Under the pieces are notes generated by a model that did not search any database, was not told where the DNA came from, and was given only the letters and a program-made list of their open reading frames with translations. DNA of 64,000 nt from Lunularia cruciata (taxonomy: Eukaryota > Streptophyta > Marchantiopsida > Lunulariales > Lunulariaceae). Numbering within the stretch: position 1 is the first letter of the stretch; the number at the start of each line of letters is the position of its first letter. The DNA lies in the NCBI GenBank assembly GCA_948567375.1, contig OX419758.1:55867001-55931000 (forward strand). The letters run 5' to 3'. The position numbers and the translations under genes were made by a program. Below are positions 22,705-31,624 of the stretch, in pieces.

Positions 22705-24321
22705 CTACCTTCTATGGTGCATCTTCAACTTATCATGGTTAATCCTATCAAAGTGTCTTCCTCCCAACTCCTTGAGATCATAGGTGTAATTGCCCCACAC
22801 CTTCTCTACTATAAAAGGTCTAAAGTACTTAGGCAAAAACTTCTTTTGCACTCTCTTGAATCGAATGGAATCAAACAACATTACCCAATCACCTTCTTTG
22901 AAAGGCTCCACCTTCTTCTTGCCTTGCCTCTTGTCATAGCTCTCCTTTTGTTTCCTTTGGGCTTGCTCCACTCGAACCATAGCAACTGCTCTTGCCTCTT
23001 CCAACTCCATGAGTTGATCCTTCCTTGACTTCTCTGCATCACGTCCTTGTGCTTTCTTCAATCTCCTATGAATGCTTTGGAAGGTAGGAAGATCAAAGTG
23101 AATAGGTAAGGTAGAATCAATACCATACACCAATTGAAATGGAGAATATCCAATGGAAGTTTTCATGGTTGTCCTATACTCCCACAAAACTGCATGAATC
23201 CTCTTGTCCCAATGATGTTTAGCCCCCTCCATTTCTGCATCTTTGGCCAACATCATGCACAAGGTCTGATTGGTTCTCTCTGCCAAGCCATTGGAATTTG
23301 GCTTATAGGATGTAGTTACTCTATGTGTGATAGAGAAATGTCGTAGCATGGCTGTAGTAATGCTTCCTGTAAACTCTCCTCCTCTATCAGAAACCAACTC
23401 CAAAGGGCATCCAAACCTAGTGATAATGCGTTCATAAAGAAATCTACCCACTTCATCTTCATTCTTGTCCCTCAATGGTCTAGCCTCAACCCACTTGGTA
23501 AGGTTATCAGTAACTACCACAATGTACCAATTGTTCCTTGGGGTTCTATTGAGAGGACCTACAAAATCAATTCCCCACTTCTCAAAAGGTCCTAGCAATG
23601 GAATTGATCTAAGTGGTGGAGTGGATGTAGACTTTCTAGCAAAAGCTTGACAAACATGACAAGTTTTGCAATAATCAAGACAATCCTTGAAAATCCCTCT
23701 CCAATGGTAACCTGCATCTAGAATCTTGAAAGCAATCACCTTTCCTGCAAAGTGTCCTCCACATACTAAACCTTCATGAAACTCCTTTATGAGTAGGATA
23801 GACTCTTCCTTACCCACTGCTCTTTGAAGTATACCATCTGCTCCTTGGTGAAAAAGAATATCCTCCACCATTGTGTAAGGTCTAGATCTTGCTGCAAGGG
23901 CCTTCCTCTCCCTAGCATGCATCCCTTTTGGATAGTTACCTTTTGTCACAAAATCCACAATCTCCTTGTACTCCATTGGAACCTCTTGAGTGACTGAGAT
24001 TGTCATGAGCTCCTCATCCGGGAAGGAATCATCCACTGGCTCATCTCCATCATGATCATAGGCTCTAGATAATAAATCAGCATTTGCATGTTTCTTTCCT
24101 GGCCTATCTTCAATGGTGTAGTCATACTCAGACAAGAGTATCATCCACCTTGCTAGTCTCCCTTCAACATTAGGCTTGTTGAAGATGTACTTCAAAGCCT
24201 TGTGATCCGTGACAATGGTGGCTTTCTCTCCAATCAAGTAGTGTCTAAACTTCTTGAGACCAAAGATCACTGCCAACCCTTCTCTCTCCGTGATAGAGTA
24301 GTTCTTCTCTGCTAAAACCAT
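22705..24321 (-). CDS. B4 RNase H-integrase frame, 538 codons
   Basis: Domains by residue: RNase H C-terminal two thirds 1-90 (Glu14, Asp39 in 'TDHKAL', Asp82 in 'ADLLSR'), linker 91-170, H2C2 zinc domain about 182-224 (His182 and His190, Cys221 and Cys224), integrase core about 245-410 with the D-D-E triad Asp252, Asp312 and Glu348, then a C-terminal part with a degenerate GPY/F-like module ('YFRPFIVEKVW') to 538. There is no chromodomain. The first RNase H Asp ('LYTDAS') lies in the same frame upstream of the ATG, near 24410, so the ATG is simply the first Met after a break and the real protein would be part of the gag-pol polyprotein. All integrase catalytic residues are present. The frame ends 39 bases before the polypurine tract. 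Confidence 0.92.
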   Translation of the reverse strand: MVLAEKNYSITEREGLAVIFGLKKFRHYLIGEKATIVTDHKALKYIFNKPNVEGRLARWMILLSEYDYTIEDRPGKKHANADLLSRAYDHDGDEPVDDSFPDEELMTISVTQEVPMEYKEIVDFVTKGNYPKGMHARERKALAARSRPYTMVEDILFHQGADGILQRAVGKEESILLIKEFHEGLVCGGHFAGKVIAFKILDAGYHWRGIFKDCLDYCKTCHVCQAFARKSTSTPPLRSIPLLGPFEKWGIDFVGPLNRTPRNNWYIVVVTDNLTKWVEARPLRDKNEDEVGRFLYERIITRFGCPLELVSDRGGEFTGSITTAMLRHFSITHRVTTSYKPNSNGLAERTNQTLCMMLAKDAEMEGAKHHWDKRIHAVLWEYRTTMKTSIGYSPFQLVYGIDSTLPIHFDLPTFQSIHRRLKKAQGRDAEKSRKDQLMELEEARAVAMVRVEQAQRKQKESYDKRQGKKKVEPFKEGDWVMLFDSIRFKRVQKKFLPKYFRPFIVEKVWGNYTYDLKELGGRHFDRINHDKLKMHHRR

Positions 24322-24537
24322 CTGCCTACTAGCATAAGCTATTGGATGATCATGCCCATCTTGGTCTAATTGACTAAGAGTGCATCCTATAGCTACATTA
24401 GAAGCATCAGTGTAGAGGGTTTACTCCAATCAGGTTTAGCAAGAATTGGAGCTACAACAAGGGATTGCTTGAGCTCCTCAAAAGCTTTGAGAGCCTCCTT
24501 GTCTTCCAAATCACCATGTAATCTACACCCTTCTTCA
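24322..24537 (-). pseudogene. B4 disrupted RT-RNase H junction
   Basis: This stretch should join the reverse transcriptase frame to RNase H. Reading it on the minus strand, similarity passes between frames, with a short deletion near 24418 relative to B2 (12330-12350) and stops near 24530. The RT connection domain and the first RNase H Asp are encoded here. The break makes the copy defective. Confidence 0.7.
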
Positions 24538-27522
24538 TTAGATAGTCAATGCATAAGCCTTGTTGGAAAATGAGAAGATGAACCTCCTATAGTATCCAAC
24601 CATCCCCAAGAATTGGCGTAACTTTGTCAAGCTTGAAGGGAATGGAAGGTCTGAGATTTTCCTCACCTTCTCAGGATCAACTGCTATTCCATCCTTGGAG
24701 ATGATATGCCCCAAAAGTAGACCTTCTTCACATCCAAAAATGCACTTCTCTGGGTTGAGTGATGCATTTGCCTCATCCAAGCGTTGCAAGACTTTGATTA
24801 GGTGCTCAAAGTGCTCTTCCTTGCTCCCATAGACACAAAAGTCATCAATGAAATCTCTCACAAATTTCCCAATGAAAGGTTCAAATACCTTGTTCATGAA
24901 CCGTTGGAATGTGGCTAGAGCATTGCAAAGCCCAAAAGGCATGACCTTGAAAGCGTAAGTTCCCCAAGGTGTGGTGAATGAGGTGAGTTGTTGATGCTCT
25001 GGTGCAATCTTGATTTGGTTATATCCACTATAACCATCTCCAAAACTATACCTCTCATGACCTGCAACCTCCTCCAAGATCTCATCAATGAATGGCAATG
25101 GGTAGTAGTCCTTCTTGGTAACAGCATTGAGCTTCTTGTAATCCACACATACCCGAAGCTTGCCATTCTTTTTCTTCACAATGACAATTGGAGACACCCA
25201 TTCTGAATTCTCCGCCTCAAAGACAAATCCAACCTCCTTGAGCTTATCAATCTCCTTCTTCACAACCAAAGATATTGGTGGGCTAATACGACGTTGCTTT
25301 TGGCGGATTGGTCTTGCATGTGACTCCACCTCTATCTTGTGCTCCTCCAAGGTGACTTCCTTCAAATCCTTGTAACTAAAAGCAAACACATGGATGAACT
25401 TGCGGAGAATCTCCTCACATCTCACCTTCTCCTCCTTGGTAACATTTGGGCCATACTTGAGGGTAGATAACCTTCTCTCTACCTCCTCAAGTGTCAATGG
25501 TGATTTATCTGGGTCCTTCAAAACCTCTGGCTTAGGTGCAAAATCCATAGCACACAAAGGATACACATCTGAATCAGATTCAGATTCATCCTCCTCCGTG
25601 GAAGTCTCCTCTTCCATGCTTGTGTCCACACCTGAAGCTCCTTCTTCAGAATCTGATTCCCAATAATCAGAAGATGGTGTATCTGAATGTGAAGTGTTGG
25701 TGGTGTTAGTCACAGGAACAGTGACTCTATGGTTTGATGGCCCAATCCTCAAGTACCCTTTGTGCCATCGATCAGTTGTGCGTGCTGCTCTCAACCATGG
25801 CCTCCCAAGAAGTAAGTCATAGCTTGAATCCTTCAAGACTTGGAAAGTCATGAGATTTTGAACTCCCATAACTGAAACTACCACCTTATCCATCACCCCT
25901 ATTGGTCGAACTTGTTGCTTGTTTGCCATGCTCACCACAAATGTTGAAGGTCTTGAGGGTATCATACCCAACTTCTTCATCAACCTTTTTGACATGGCAT
26001 TCACTGCTGATCCTCCATCAACCAATGCATCCTTGATGTTGTGACCATTCACTCTCACATCAATCTTGGAGGCATATTCACAAGCTTCCCATGGTGCTGG
26101 CTTGGCATCCACCACCCCCATTGATACTGGAACTTTTGCCTTCTTCTTCTTCTTGCTCCTTGTAGAAATCAAACCACCTCTAAGCTCCTTTCTCAAGGTA
26201 GGGTTCAAAGCAATTAATTGGCCCACTGTGATGTTAGCCTTGTGACTACCAACATCATCCAACACATTGTAGTTCCATTGTTGCTTTGAGATCAAGAAGT
26301 CCTCCATCCCCAACTTCTTCCTTGGAGTCTTTGTTGTTGATGGTGTTGAGGTGCGAGTGCTCCTAGTAGACATAGGAGCATCCTTGCTTGAAGTAAATCC
26401 TTGAGAAGAGTGAACATCCTCTGCAAAATGAGCTCTCTTCTTCTCTTGTGCCAAAAGCTCCAAATTAAGACCCTTGGAGTTTGAGCACTCTCCCTTCTCA
26501 TACTTGCTCTCAACCACATCTATGGATGCTATCCCCTTACCTTTGTTGGGATTAGGAGCCACTTGGGTTTCACTACCTCCCTCTTTCCCTCTATTGGCTC
26601 CCTCATAACCCCTTCCTCCATGGTAAGTGGAATTTGGGCAATTCCTTTGGATATGGCCTCTTCCTCCACAACCAAAACAATTTCTATCATTGAAATTGTT
26701 GGCTGGTTGGCCTCCTCTATATGGATAGTTTCCATAACTCCTAGGACCTCTCCCTACATTCTGATCCACCTCTCTCTTCTCCCATAGTTGCACCACATTG
26801 ATCTTGAGATCCGCAAGTTGTTCTGTGATGGTTTGGAGTGGATCTTTTGGTGGAGGTGCAAGAACTGGAGCAACTACTACTTGTGGTGCAACCCTTGTCA
26901 CCAAAGTATCAGAAGTTCCACCATACTTGTAGCCTTGAGGAGGATGCACAACCTCCTTCACCACCAAATCACTCTCATCCCTTTCCAAACTCTCCTCCAT
27001 ACGAATTGCGATCTTGATAGCTTCAACCTTGGAAGAAGGTTTCTCATATCTCACCTTGCTTTTAATTTGTGGTCTCAATCCTCCCACAAAATTCTTGGTG
27101 AGCATGGCCCCTATGCCAATCATTGTAGTCTCCACAATATCCCCACTCTTCCTCAACACTATGCGAAATCTGGACTCCAACTTTTCCACTCTTTCCACAT
27201 AGACCCTCACTTTCTCTCCATCTCCTTGCTTGAGAAATGTAACCTCACTCATCAATCTCTCATAACTCTCATCAGGAAGAAAGTTCTCAATGAGTGCTGA
27301 AGTCAAAGTCTCCCAAGACTCCTCTTCCCCATCTCTCCTCTCTCTCTTTTGGTATTCTGACTCATACCATGTAAGTGCTGCATCCTCAAAGAAATCTGGT
27401 AATAATGAGGCCCACTCATTCTTCCTCCTCTCATTGTTTCCTATGCAAGCTCTCTTGAAGTCTCTCACAAAGGCCTCCACATCTTCTCCATCCTTGCCAA
27501 AGAAAACCGGAAGTTTCCCCAT
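24538..27522 (-). CDS. B4 gag-protease-reverse transcriptase, 994 codons
   Basis: This is one continuous frame. Gag core residues 1-150 ('AFVRDFKRAC', 'ALTWYESEY'), a basic region, CCHC zinc knuckle 282-295 (CFGCGGRGHIQRNC), low-complexity Ser/Thr-rich linker 375-405, aspartic protease about 483-585 with active-site Asp502 in a 'VDGGSAVN' setting and a 'LLGRPWL' flap-to-end motif, acidic linker 615-660, reverse transcriptase about 755-960 with 'FGDGYSGYN', 'MPFGLCNA' and the catalytic FIDD at 891-894 (Phe-Ile where Tyr-Leu is common). The gag and pol parts are fused without a frameshift. The protein ends in the RT thumb/connection, where a break occurs. The ATG at 27522 starts the gag core. 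The upstream extra frame lies 320 bases before. Confidence 0.93.
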   Translation of the reverse strand: MGKLPVFFGKDGEDVEAFVRDFKRACIGNNERRKNEWASLLPDFFEDAALTWYESEYQKRERRDGEEESWETLTSALIENFLPDESYERLMSEVTFLKQGDGEKVRVYVERVEKLESRFRIVLRKSGDIVETTMIGIGAMLTKNFVGGLRPQIKSKVRYEKPSSKVEAIKIAIRMEESLERDESDLVVKEVVHPPQGYKYGGTSDTLVTRVAPQVVVAPVLAPPPKDPLQTITEQLADLKINVVQLWEKREVDQNVGRGPRSYGNYPYRGGQPANNFNDRNCFGCGGRGHIQRNCPNSTYHGGRGYEGANRGKEGGSETQVAPNPNKGKGIASIDVVESKYEKGECSNSKGLNLELLAQEKKRAHFAEDVHSSQGFTSSKDAPMSTRSTRTSTPSTTKTPRKKLGMEDFLISKQQWNYNVLDDVGSHKANITVGQLIALNPTLRKELRGGLISTRSKKKKKAKVPVSMGVVDAKPAPWEACEYASKIDVRVNGHNIKDALVDGGSAVNAMSKRLMKKLGMIPSRPSTFVVSMANKQQVRPIGVMDKVVVSVMGVQNLMTFQVLKDSSYDLLLGRPWLRAARTTDRWHKGYLRIGPSNHRVTVPVTNTTNTSHSDTPSSDYWESDSEEGASGVDTSMEEETSTEEDESESDSDVYPLCAMDFAPKPEVLKDPDKSPLTLEEVERRLSTLKYGPNVTKEEKVRCEEILRKFIHVFAFSYKDLKEVTLEEHKIEVESHARPIRQKQRRISPPISLVVKKEIDKLKEVGFVFEAENSEWVSPIVIVKKKNGKLRVCVDYKKLNAVTKKDYYPLPFIDEILEEVAGHERYSFGDGYSGYNQIKIAPEHQQLTSFTTPWGTYAFKVMPFGLCNALATFQRFMNKVFEPFIGKFVRDFIDDFCVYGSKEEHFEHLIKVLQRLDEANASLNPEKCIFGCEEGLLLGHIISKDGIAVDPEKVRKISDLPFPSSLTKLRQFLGMVGYYRRFIFSFSNKAYALTI

Positions 27523-27843
27523 CTTAACCCCTCACTATCTTTCTTTTCTCTCAATTTTTTTTTTCTCTTTTTTTTTCTCTCACTCTATTACTAATAGAGT
27601 ATATACATGACTAACACCATCTGAGAATAATCCACTCTAGGGAACACAAAAGGTTCAGGTTGCTCCAAGATATTTATAGCAACATCAAATCCTAGAGTGC
27701 ATATTAATCTAACTCTCATGGATAGTTTATCCATAAGTTGAAAGATCACTAATCTTGAGAACTAGCTGATGAAGGTGGTAGTATTTCTGTAGCTGTACTA
27801 AGACTCTCTCCAAGATCCTTCACCAAAGTTTCCAAAAGTACTT

Positions 27844-28382
27844 TTACTCCACTACACTCATGTCCTTTTGGAAGTCCTTCAACTCCACAAACCTCACACA
27901 ACTCTTGGTCTTAGATCTTCTGCCTCCCAATCTTGGTGAAGAAGGTCCAACATGCATACCCAAGTCAAGTAAGCCTCTCCTTTCCCTCAATCTCTTGCTC
28001 TCAAAGGTCAATGGACATGAACTTGCCTTATGTCCCTTCTCTCCACATAGAAAGCACTTAGACTCACTCTTTCCTCCAAGTGGTGTAGGTTTTTGGATCC
28101 TCTCAACACTCTCTTCAAATTCTATTGTAAACTCTCTTTTCCTCAAATCCACCCCTACAATCACCTCAAACCCTTAGGGAACCTTGCATAATCTCAATTT
28201 CCACTCTTGATGACCCTCCATGTTCCCCAAGATGAATCTAAACACTCAAACATGCTTTTTGTTGATCTCAAACTTCTCATGCATGAGATCTCCACTCTGT
28301 AGAATTGACCCTTCCTCACAATGTCACTCAAATCTCCCAACCAGTATGTCACAGTCCTCTGAAATTTTGCACACTTGATCAC
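27844..28382 (-). pseudogene. Family B extra frame upstream of gag, copy B4
   Basis: Between the primer site and gag is a second, unrelated protein-coding stretch in the element's direction (28382-28194 and 28164-27844, a stop and small shift between). The first part has a Trp/Arg-rich block around 'GQFYRVEISCMRS'. The second has a CCHC zinc knuckle (CFLCGEKGHKASSC) and a basic 'ESKRLRERRG' block. Further on, the other copies show a C-x2-C...H-x-C finger that a frameshift spoils here. It resembles gag only in having a knuckle. Gypsy elements of the Tat/Ogre type are known to carry an extra frame in this place, but I do not recognise this protein. The presumed role is RNA or DNA binding. Confidence 0.6.
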
Positions 28383-28869
28383 AACTCCAGAGCGTCCCTC
28401 TCTGCAAAATTTCAGATCTTTTCATTTAGCCATTTGGCCTAGACACCTTTCTATTTAGCACCCATATTTCAGATTTGGTCTGAAAACCACCCCCCTCACT
28501 TCAAAAACTCATAACGCCCTGCGCAAGAACGATCTCTCTCTAATTTTTGTGACAGCAGGTAGGATACAATGCACGGAATTTTCTTGGAAATTCTCAGGAC
28601 AATTCACTGAAAATTGAAGAAATAGCAGACTCTGTACAATTTTCCTGAGAGCATGCAGTTGCGGGAGCACTTTACCCTATCAACTTTCAAACATTCTAGC
28701 CCAGTGCGCATAGAAGCTCTCACAATAATTTCAAGTGTGCTAACTGAAAGATAACCCAAGCTATCATGTGTAGAAATCTCAAGTCCAGATCTCAAACTTG
28801 AGATTTTGCTCAAAATCACCTTAATCCCCAAAATCTGCAATCCACCTCACACAATCTCTCCAATTCCTC

Positions 28870-29103
28870 TCATGTGTACAAGATGTACAAAATCACCTCA
28901 AAGATATCATAATGAACTACAGGGTATACAAATGGATCTTGGTTCTCTAACATAAGTTCAGCCCTCTCCTCTCCTAATGTTCTCTCCAAGTGAGCTCTCA
29001 TAGCCTCCTTCTGCCTAATGTAGAATTGGACACGGAACATTATCTTGCCTTCTAGAGAGGTCCCGGCAACGGAACCAAAAATGTGAGCCAGCCTGTCTCT
29101 CAC
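28870..29103 (-). CDS. Small leader frame of family B, copy B4
   Basis: A 77-codon frame starts just inside the 5' LTR, crosses the primer site and ends at 28870. A matching reading in B3 (about 21560-21390) keeps most residues, including 'QFYIRQKE', 'MRAH', 'LMLEN' and 'FEVILYILY', with one stop. Conservation over the primer site itself is expected anyway, but it extends 150 bases beyond. It may be a short leader peptide or the first exon of the zinc-finger frame downstream. Neither can be decided from sequence. Confidence 0.35.
   Translation of the reverse strand: MRDRLAHIFGSVAGTSLEGKIMFRVQFYIRQKEAMRAHLERTLGEERAELMLENQDPFVYPVVHYDIFEVILYILYT
29060..29077 (-). other. B4 primer binding site
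   Basis: The minus strand reads TGGTTCCGTTGCCGGGAC, close to the tRNA-Asp complement (three differences by my recollection of that sequence). It is four bases from the LTR end at 29082. Confidence 0.7.
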
Positions 29104-29760
29104 TCAGGATGAACCTCTGATGGCTATTATGGTAGCGCACCATGGACTAAGAAGGCAAGGAACCCAAACTCCATCATACTACTCCAAGGCTAACACTCCA
29201 AGACTCAAGACATTGCTCACTAGAGAACTCAATGAGAGAGAGATAGTTGCAAATGAAAGGATGATGAGTACCTCCTCACCCCTTGTTTATATAGTGGTGA
29301 AATAGTTACGTACCAAAGTTACTAATTACCGTAGTAACTCAAGTTACTAGACTAAAAGTCAAGTAAAGTCAAAAAGTAGAAAGGAATATCCATTCACATG
29401 GGCATATTCCCCTTATCTTGACCCAACCACTAAAGCAAGGATTCCTTCACATGGGCTATCCTTGGACTAAAGAAGAATCCAAAACAAAAAGGCTTGCGGG
29501 CCCAAGAGTTCTCAACTCTTTCCCCAAAGCCAAACACCTAGGAATAATACCAAGTCAACACACTAAAATCCAAAGTAGTGGTGCTCATCTTTTCTACTTC
29601 CTCTAAAGTAAGGTCCCATCTATTTTAGCTATGACTAACTTTAGCTAACCATGACTAATATAGAACCATCCTTTATCTCTATATAAATAATATCTCTTAA
29701 GTACTTGTAATACCAAGCTAAATATCACAATACCACACACATGCACAAATGGGTGTTACA
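29082..29760 (-). repeat. B4 5' LTR
   Basis: 679 bp, TGTGAGCC...GTGTTACA on the plus strand. A TATA box, minus strand ATTTATATAG, lies at 29679-29688, the likely transcription start region of the element. It differs from the 3' LTR at about eight sites. Confidence 0.95.
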
Positions 29761-30053
29761 GGACAACAAAAGAATCCAAAATACAAAAGCTTGTGCGTCC
29801 AAGATTTTTCAACTTTCTTTAAAACCAAACATCTAAGAATAATACCAAGTCAAACACTAGAATCCAGAATAATGATGCTCATCTTTTTCACTTCTTCTAA
29901 AGTAATGTCTCCTCCATTTTAGCTATGAATAACTTTAGCTAATTATGACTAATGTAGAATTATCCTTTATCTCTATATAAATAATATTTCTCAAGTACTT
30001 ATAATACAAACTAAATATCATAATAGCACATACATGCACAAATTGATATTATA
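29761..30053 (-). mobile_element. Family B copy B3 5' LTR, second part
   Basis: It continues the LTR interrupted at 21977, starting with the duplicated GGAC and ending at TATTATA, where B4 has TGTTACA. It carries many substitutions relative to B4. Confidence 0.87.
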
Positions 30054-30649
30054 GGTCACAACATCAAAGATACACTTGTTGATTGAGGATTTTTGGTGAA
30101 TGGTATGTAAAAGAGGTTGATGAAAAAATTGGATATAATATATTTTATATAATAATATGAAGTTAAGCCAAAACTGAATATAGCTAATAGGTGGGAGAAT
30201 TAGCATATAGCTTGGAAACATTAAGAATGTTATAGAAGCATTGAAGAAAATTGTTAGAATTTTCTAAGGGTTGAGTAACTTATATATCAAATTGATAGCT
30301 AACTTAACTTGTATGCCAAGTAAACAACTAGCTTAGCTTACACACCAAGTAAATGGTTAGCTTCGCCTGCAGTCCAAGTAAGACAACTTCTAGAAGGAAC
30401 TTTCCTTGGAAGCATCTTGGGAGTCTTGTTGAGATTATTCCTACAAGACTCCCAGATTATTATCTCAACAAGACTCCCAAAGATTATTATCAACAAGTGA
30501 TAGCTTCTGAGGTCCCAATGGTAGTCTTGATAGTTTGTATGCCTTCCAAAGTGATCATATTAACTCTCTATTGAAGTAGACAATAATGATTGAGTGTTGC
30601 AAGAACCATGTATTTGTAGTTGCAGGAGCTGGTGTAAGGAATGTAGAGG
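30054..30649 (+). other. Unassigned stretch before family C gag
   Basis: No frame is recognised. It contains two short imperfect direct repeats: an 'acaagactccca...ttatta' motif at 30446-30500 and 'ccaagtaa' motifs at 30310-30380. It may be the leader of the family C element, whose 5' LTR is not found. Confidence 0.35.
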
Positions 30650-31620
30650 ATGTTGAATGAATTTCAAGAGATTAAGATGACCATAGAGGCATTACAAAGG
30701 AAAATGCAGATCCTCAAGAATGATCAAGCAGTGCAAGAAGAAGAGCCGTCTCAAAACCTAGTACTTGTGATTGAAGTACTTGGAGAGGCACCCATGCCTA
30801 TGAACTTGATCAACAATGAAACCACATTTCTACTCCGGATGAAGAAGACCTGCAACATTGAGCCTTATAAGGGTTAGCGTACAATGGGAGTAGTGGAAAA
30901 CTGGATCTTGAGAATGAATTGATATTTTTGATTGTTCTCAACAAAGATCACTAAGCATGTTCTAGGTGTGTTTGCATGTGGGTACTTGACCAATAAAGCC
31001 CTCACATGGTATGATGCTTGGGAACGATCCATGTTGGCAGAGAGAAGGGAGGTCACGTGGATAGCAATGCAAGAAGGATTACTAAAGAATTTCCAATTGG
31101 TGGATTCAGTGTAGATGGCCGGAATCTGACTATGGAGATTGAGACAAAAGAATAGAGTACAAGAGTATGTGGAGGCATTTTTGGATCTACAAGTTGCAGT
31201 AACTAACATGAGTCCAACAGAGGTTCTTGATAATTTCAAATGAAGGTTGAAGGAGTAGATTTGCCAAGAAGTCATGGTGCAAAATCCTTGCATGGTATTT
31301 GAAGCCATTGCTTGTATACAAAGAATAGCAAGGGCATTGGGTGGAAATGAAGGAGTAGTTCTACCTCAAAATTATCATGCAAAAATGCCACACATGGGTG
31401 GACCAGTACCGATGGAGTTAGGTGATCTTTGGCTTTGAGACCAAGGAGCACGACCGCTTCAAGGAGAGCGTGGATGGATAGAAGAATGGAGAGATGTAGT
31501 CCCACAAGGAGATGGAACTCAAGGAGAACAACACCATTATTACAATTGTGGCTGTATTGGGCACATATCTACCAATTTTCATGCTCGTCTCCCTAAAGGC
31601 CCTTGACCTTCATACAAGTG
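30650..31620 (+). pseudogene. Family C gag, broken
   Basis: Plus-strand fragments in several frames: an N-terminal coiled part (30650-30877), a gag core (30932-31114 with 'ALTWYDAWE'), a second core helix to about 31260, a proline-rich linker and a zinc knuckle near 31540-31580. In the knuckle two of the three Cys positions are replaced (Tyr and Phe), so it could not bind zinc. Stops are frequent. It belongs to the chromovirus at 30.65-35.9 kb. Confidence 0.72.
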
Positions 31621-31624
31621 ATCT

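Larger units (their letters stand above)
21978..29760 (-). mobile_element. Family B copy B4: near-complete Ty3/gypsy element
   Basis: A 7,783-bp element with paired 679-bp LTRs (21978-22656 and 29082-29760), a GGAC target duplication, a primer site (29060-29077), a polypurine tract (22657-22666) and two long frames on the minus strand (27522-24538 gag-protease-RT, 24321-22705 RNase H-integrase). The LTRs differ at about eight positions by eye, so it inserted much later than B1-B3. The only clear lesion in pol is a short disrupted stretch near 24420-24540. It lies inside the LTR of B3. There is no chromodomain. It may be autonomous-derived but defective. Confidence 0.92.

Noticed and set aside
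26788-27300. 170-codon plus-strand frame opposite B4 gag
   Set aside because: Complement of a conserved gag coding region; composition is His/Leu/Ser-rich and the reading is not kept in B2 or B3.
30446-30500. Short imperfect direct repeats as a 5' LTR of family C
   Set aside because: They do not match the family C LTR and are far too short.
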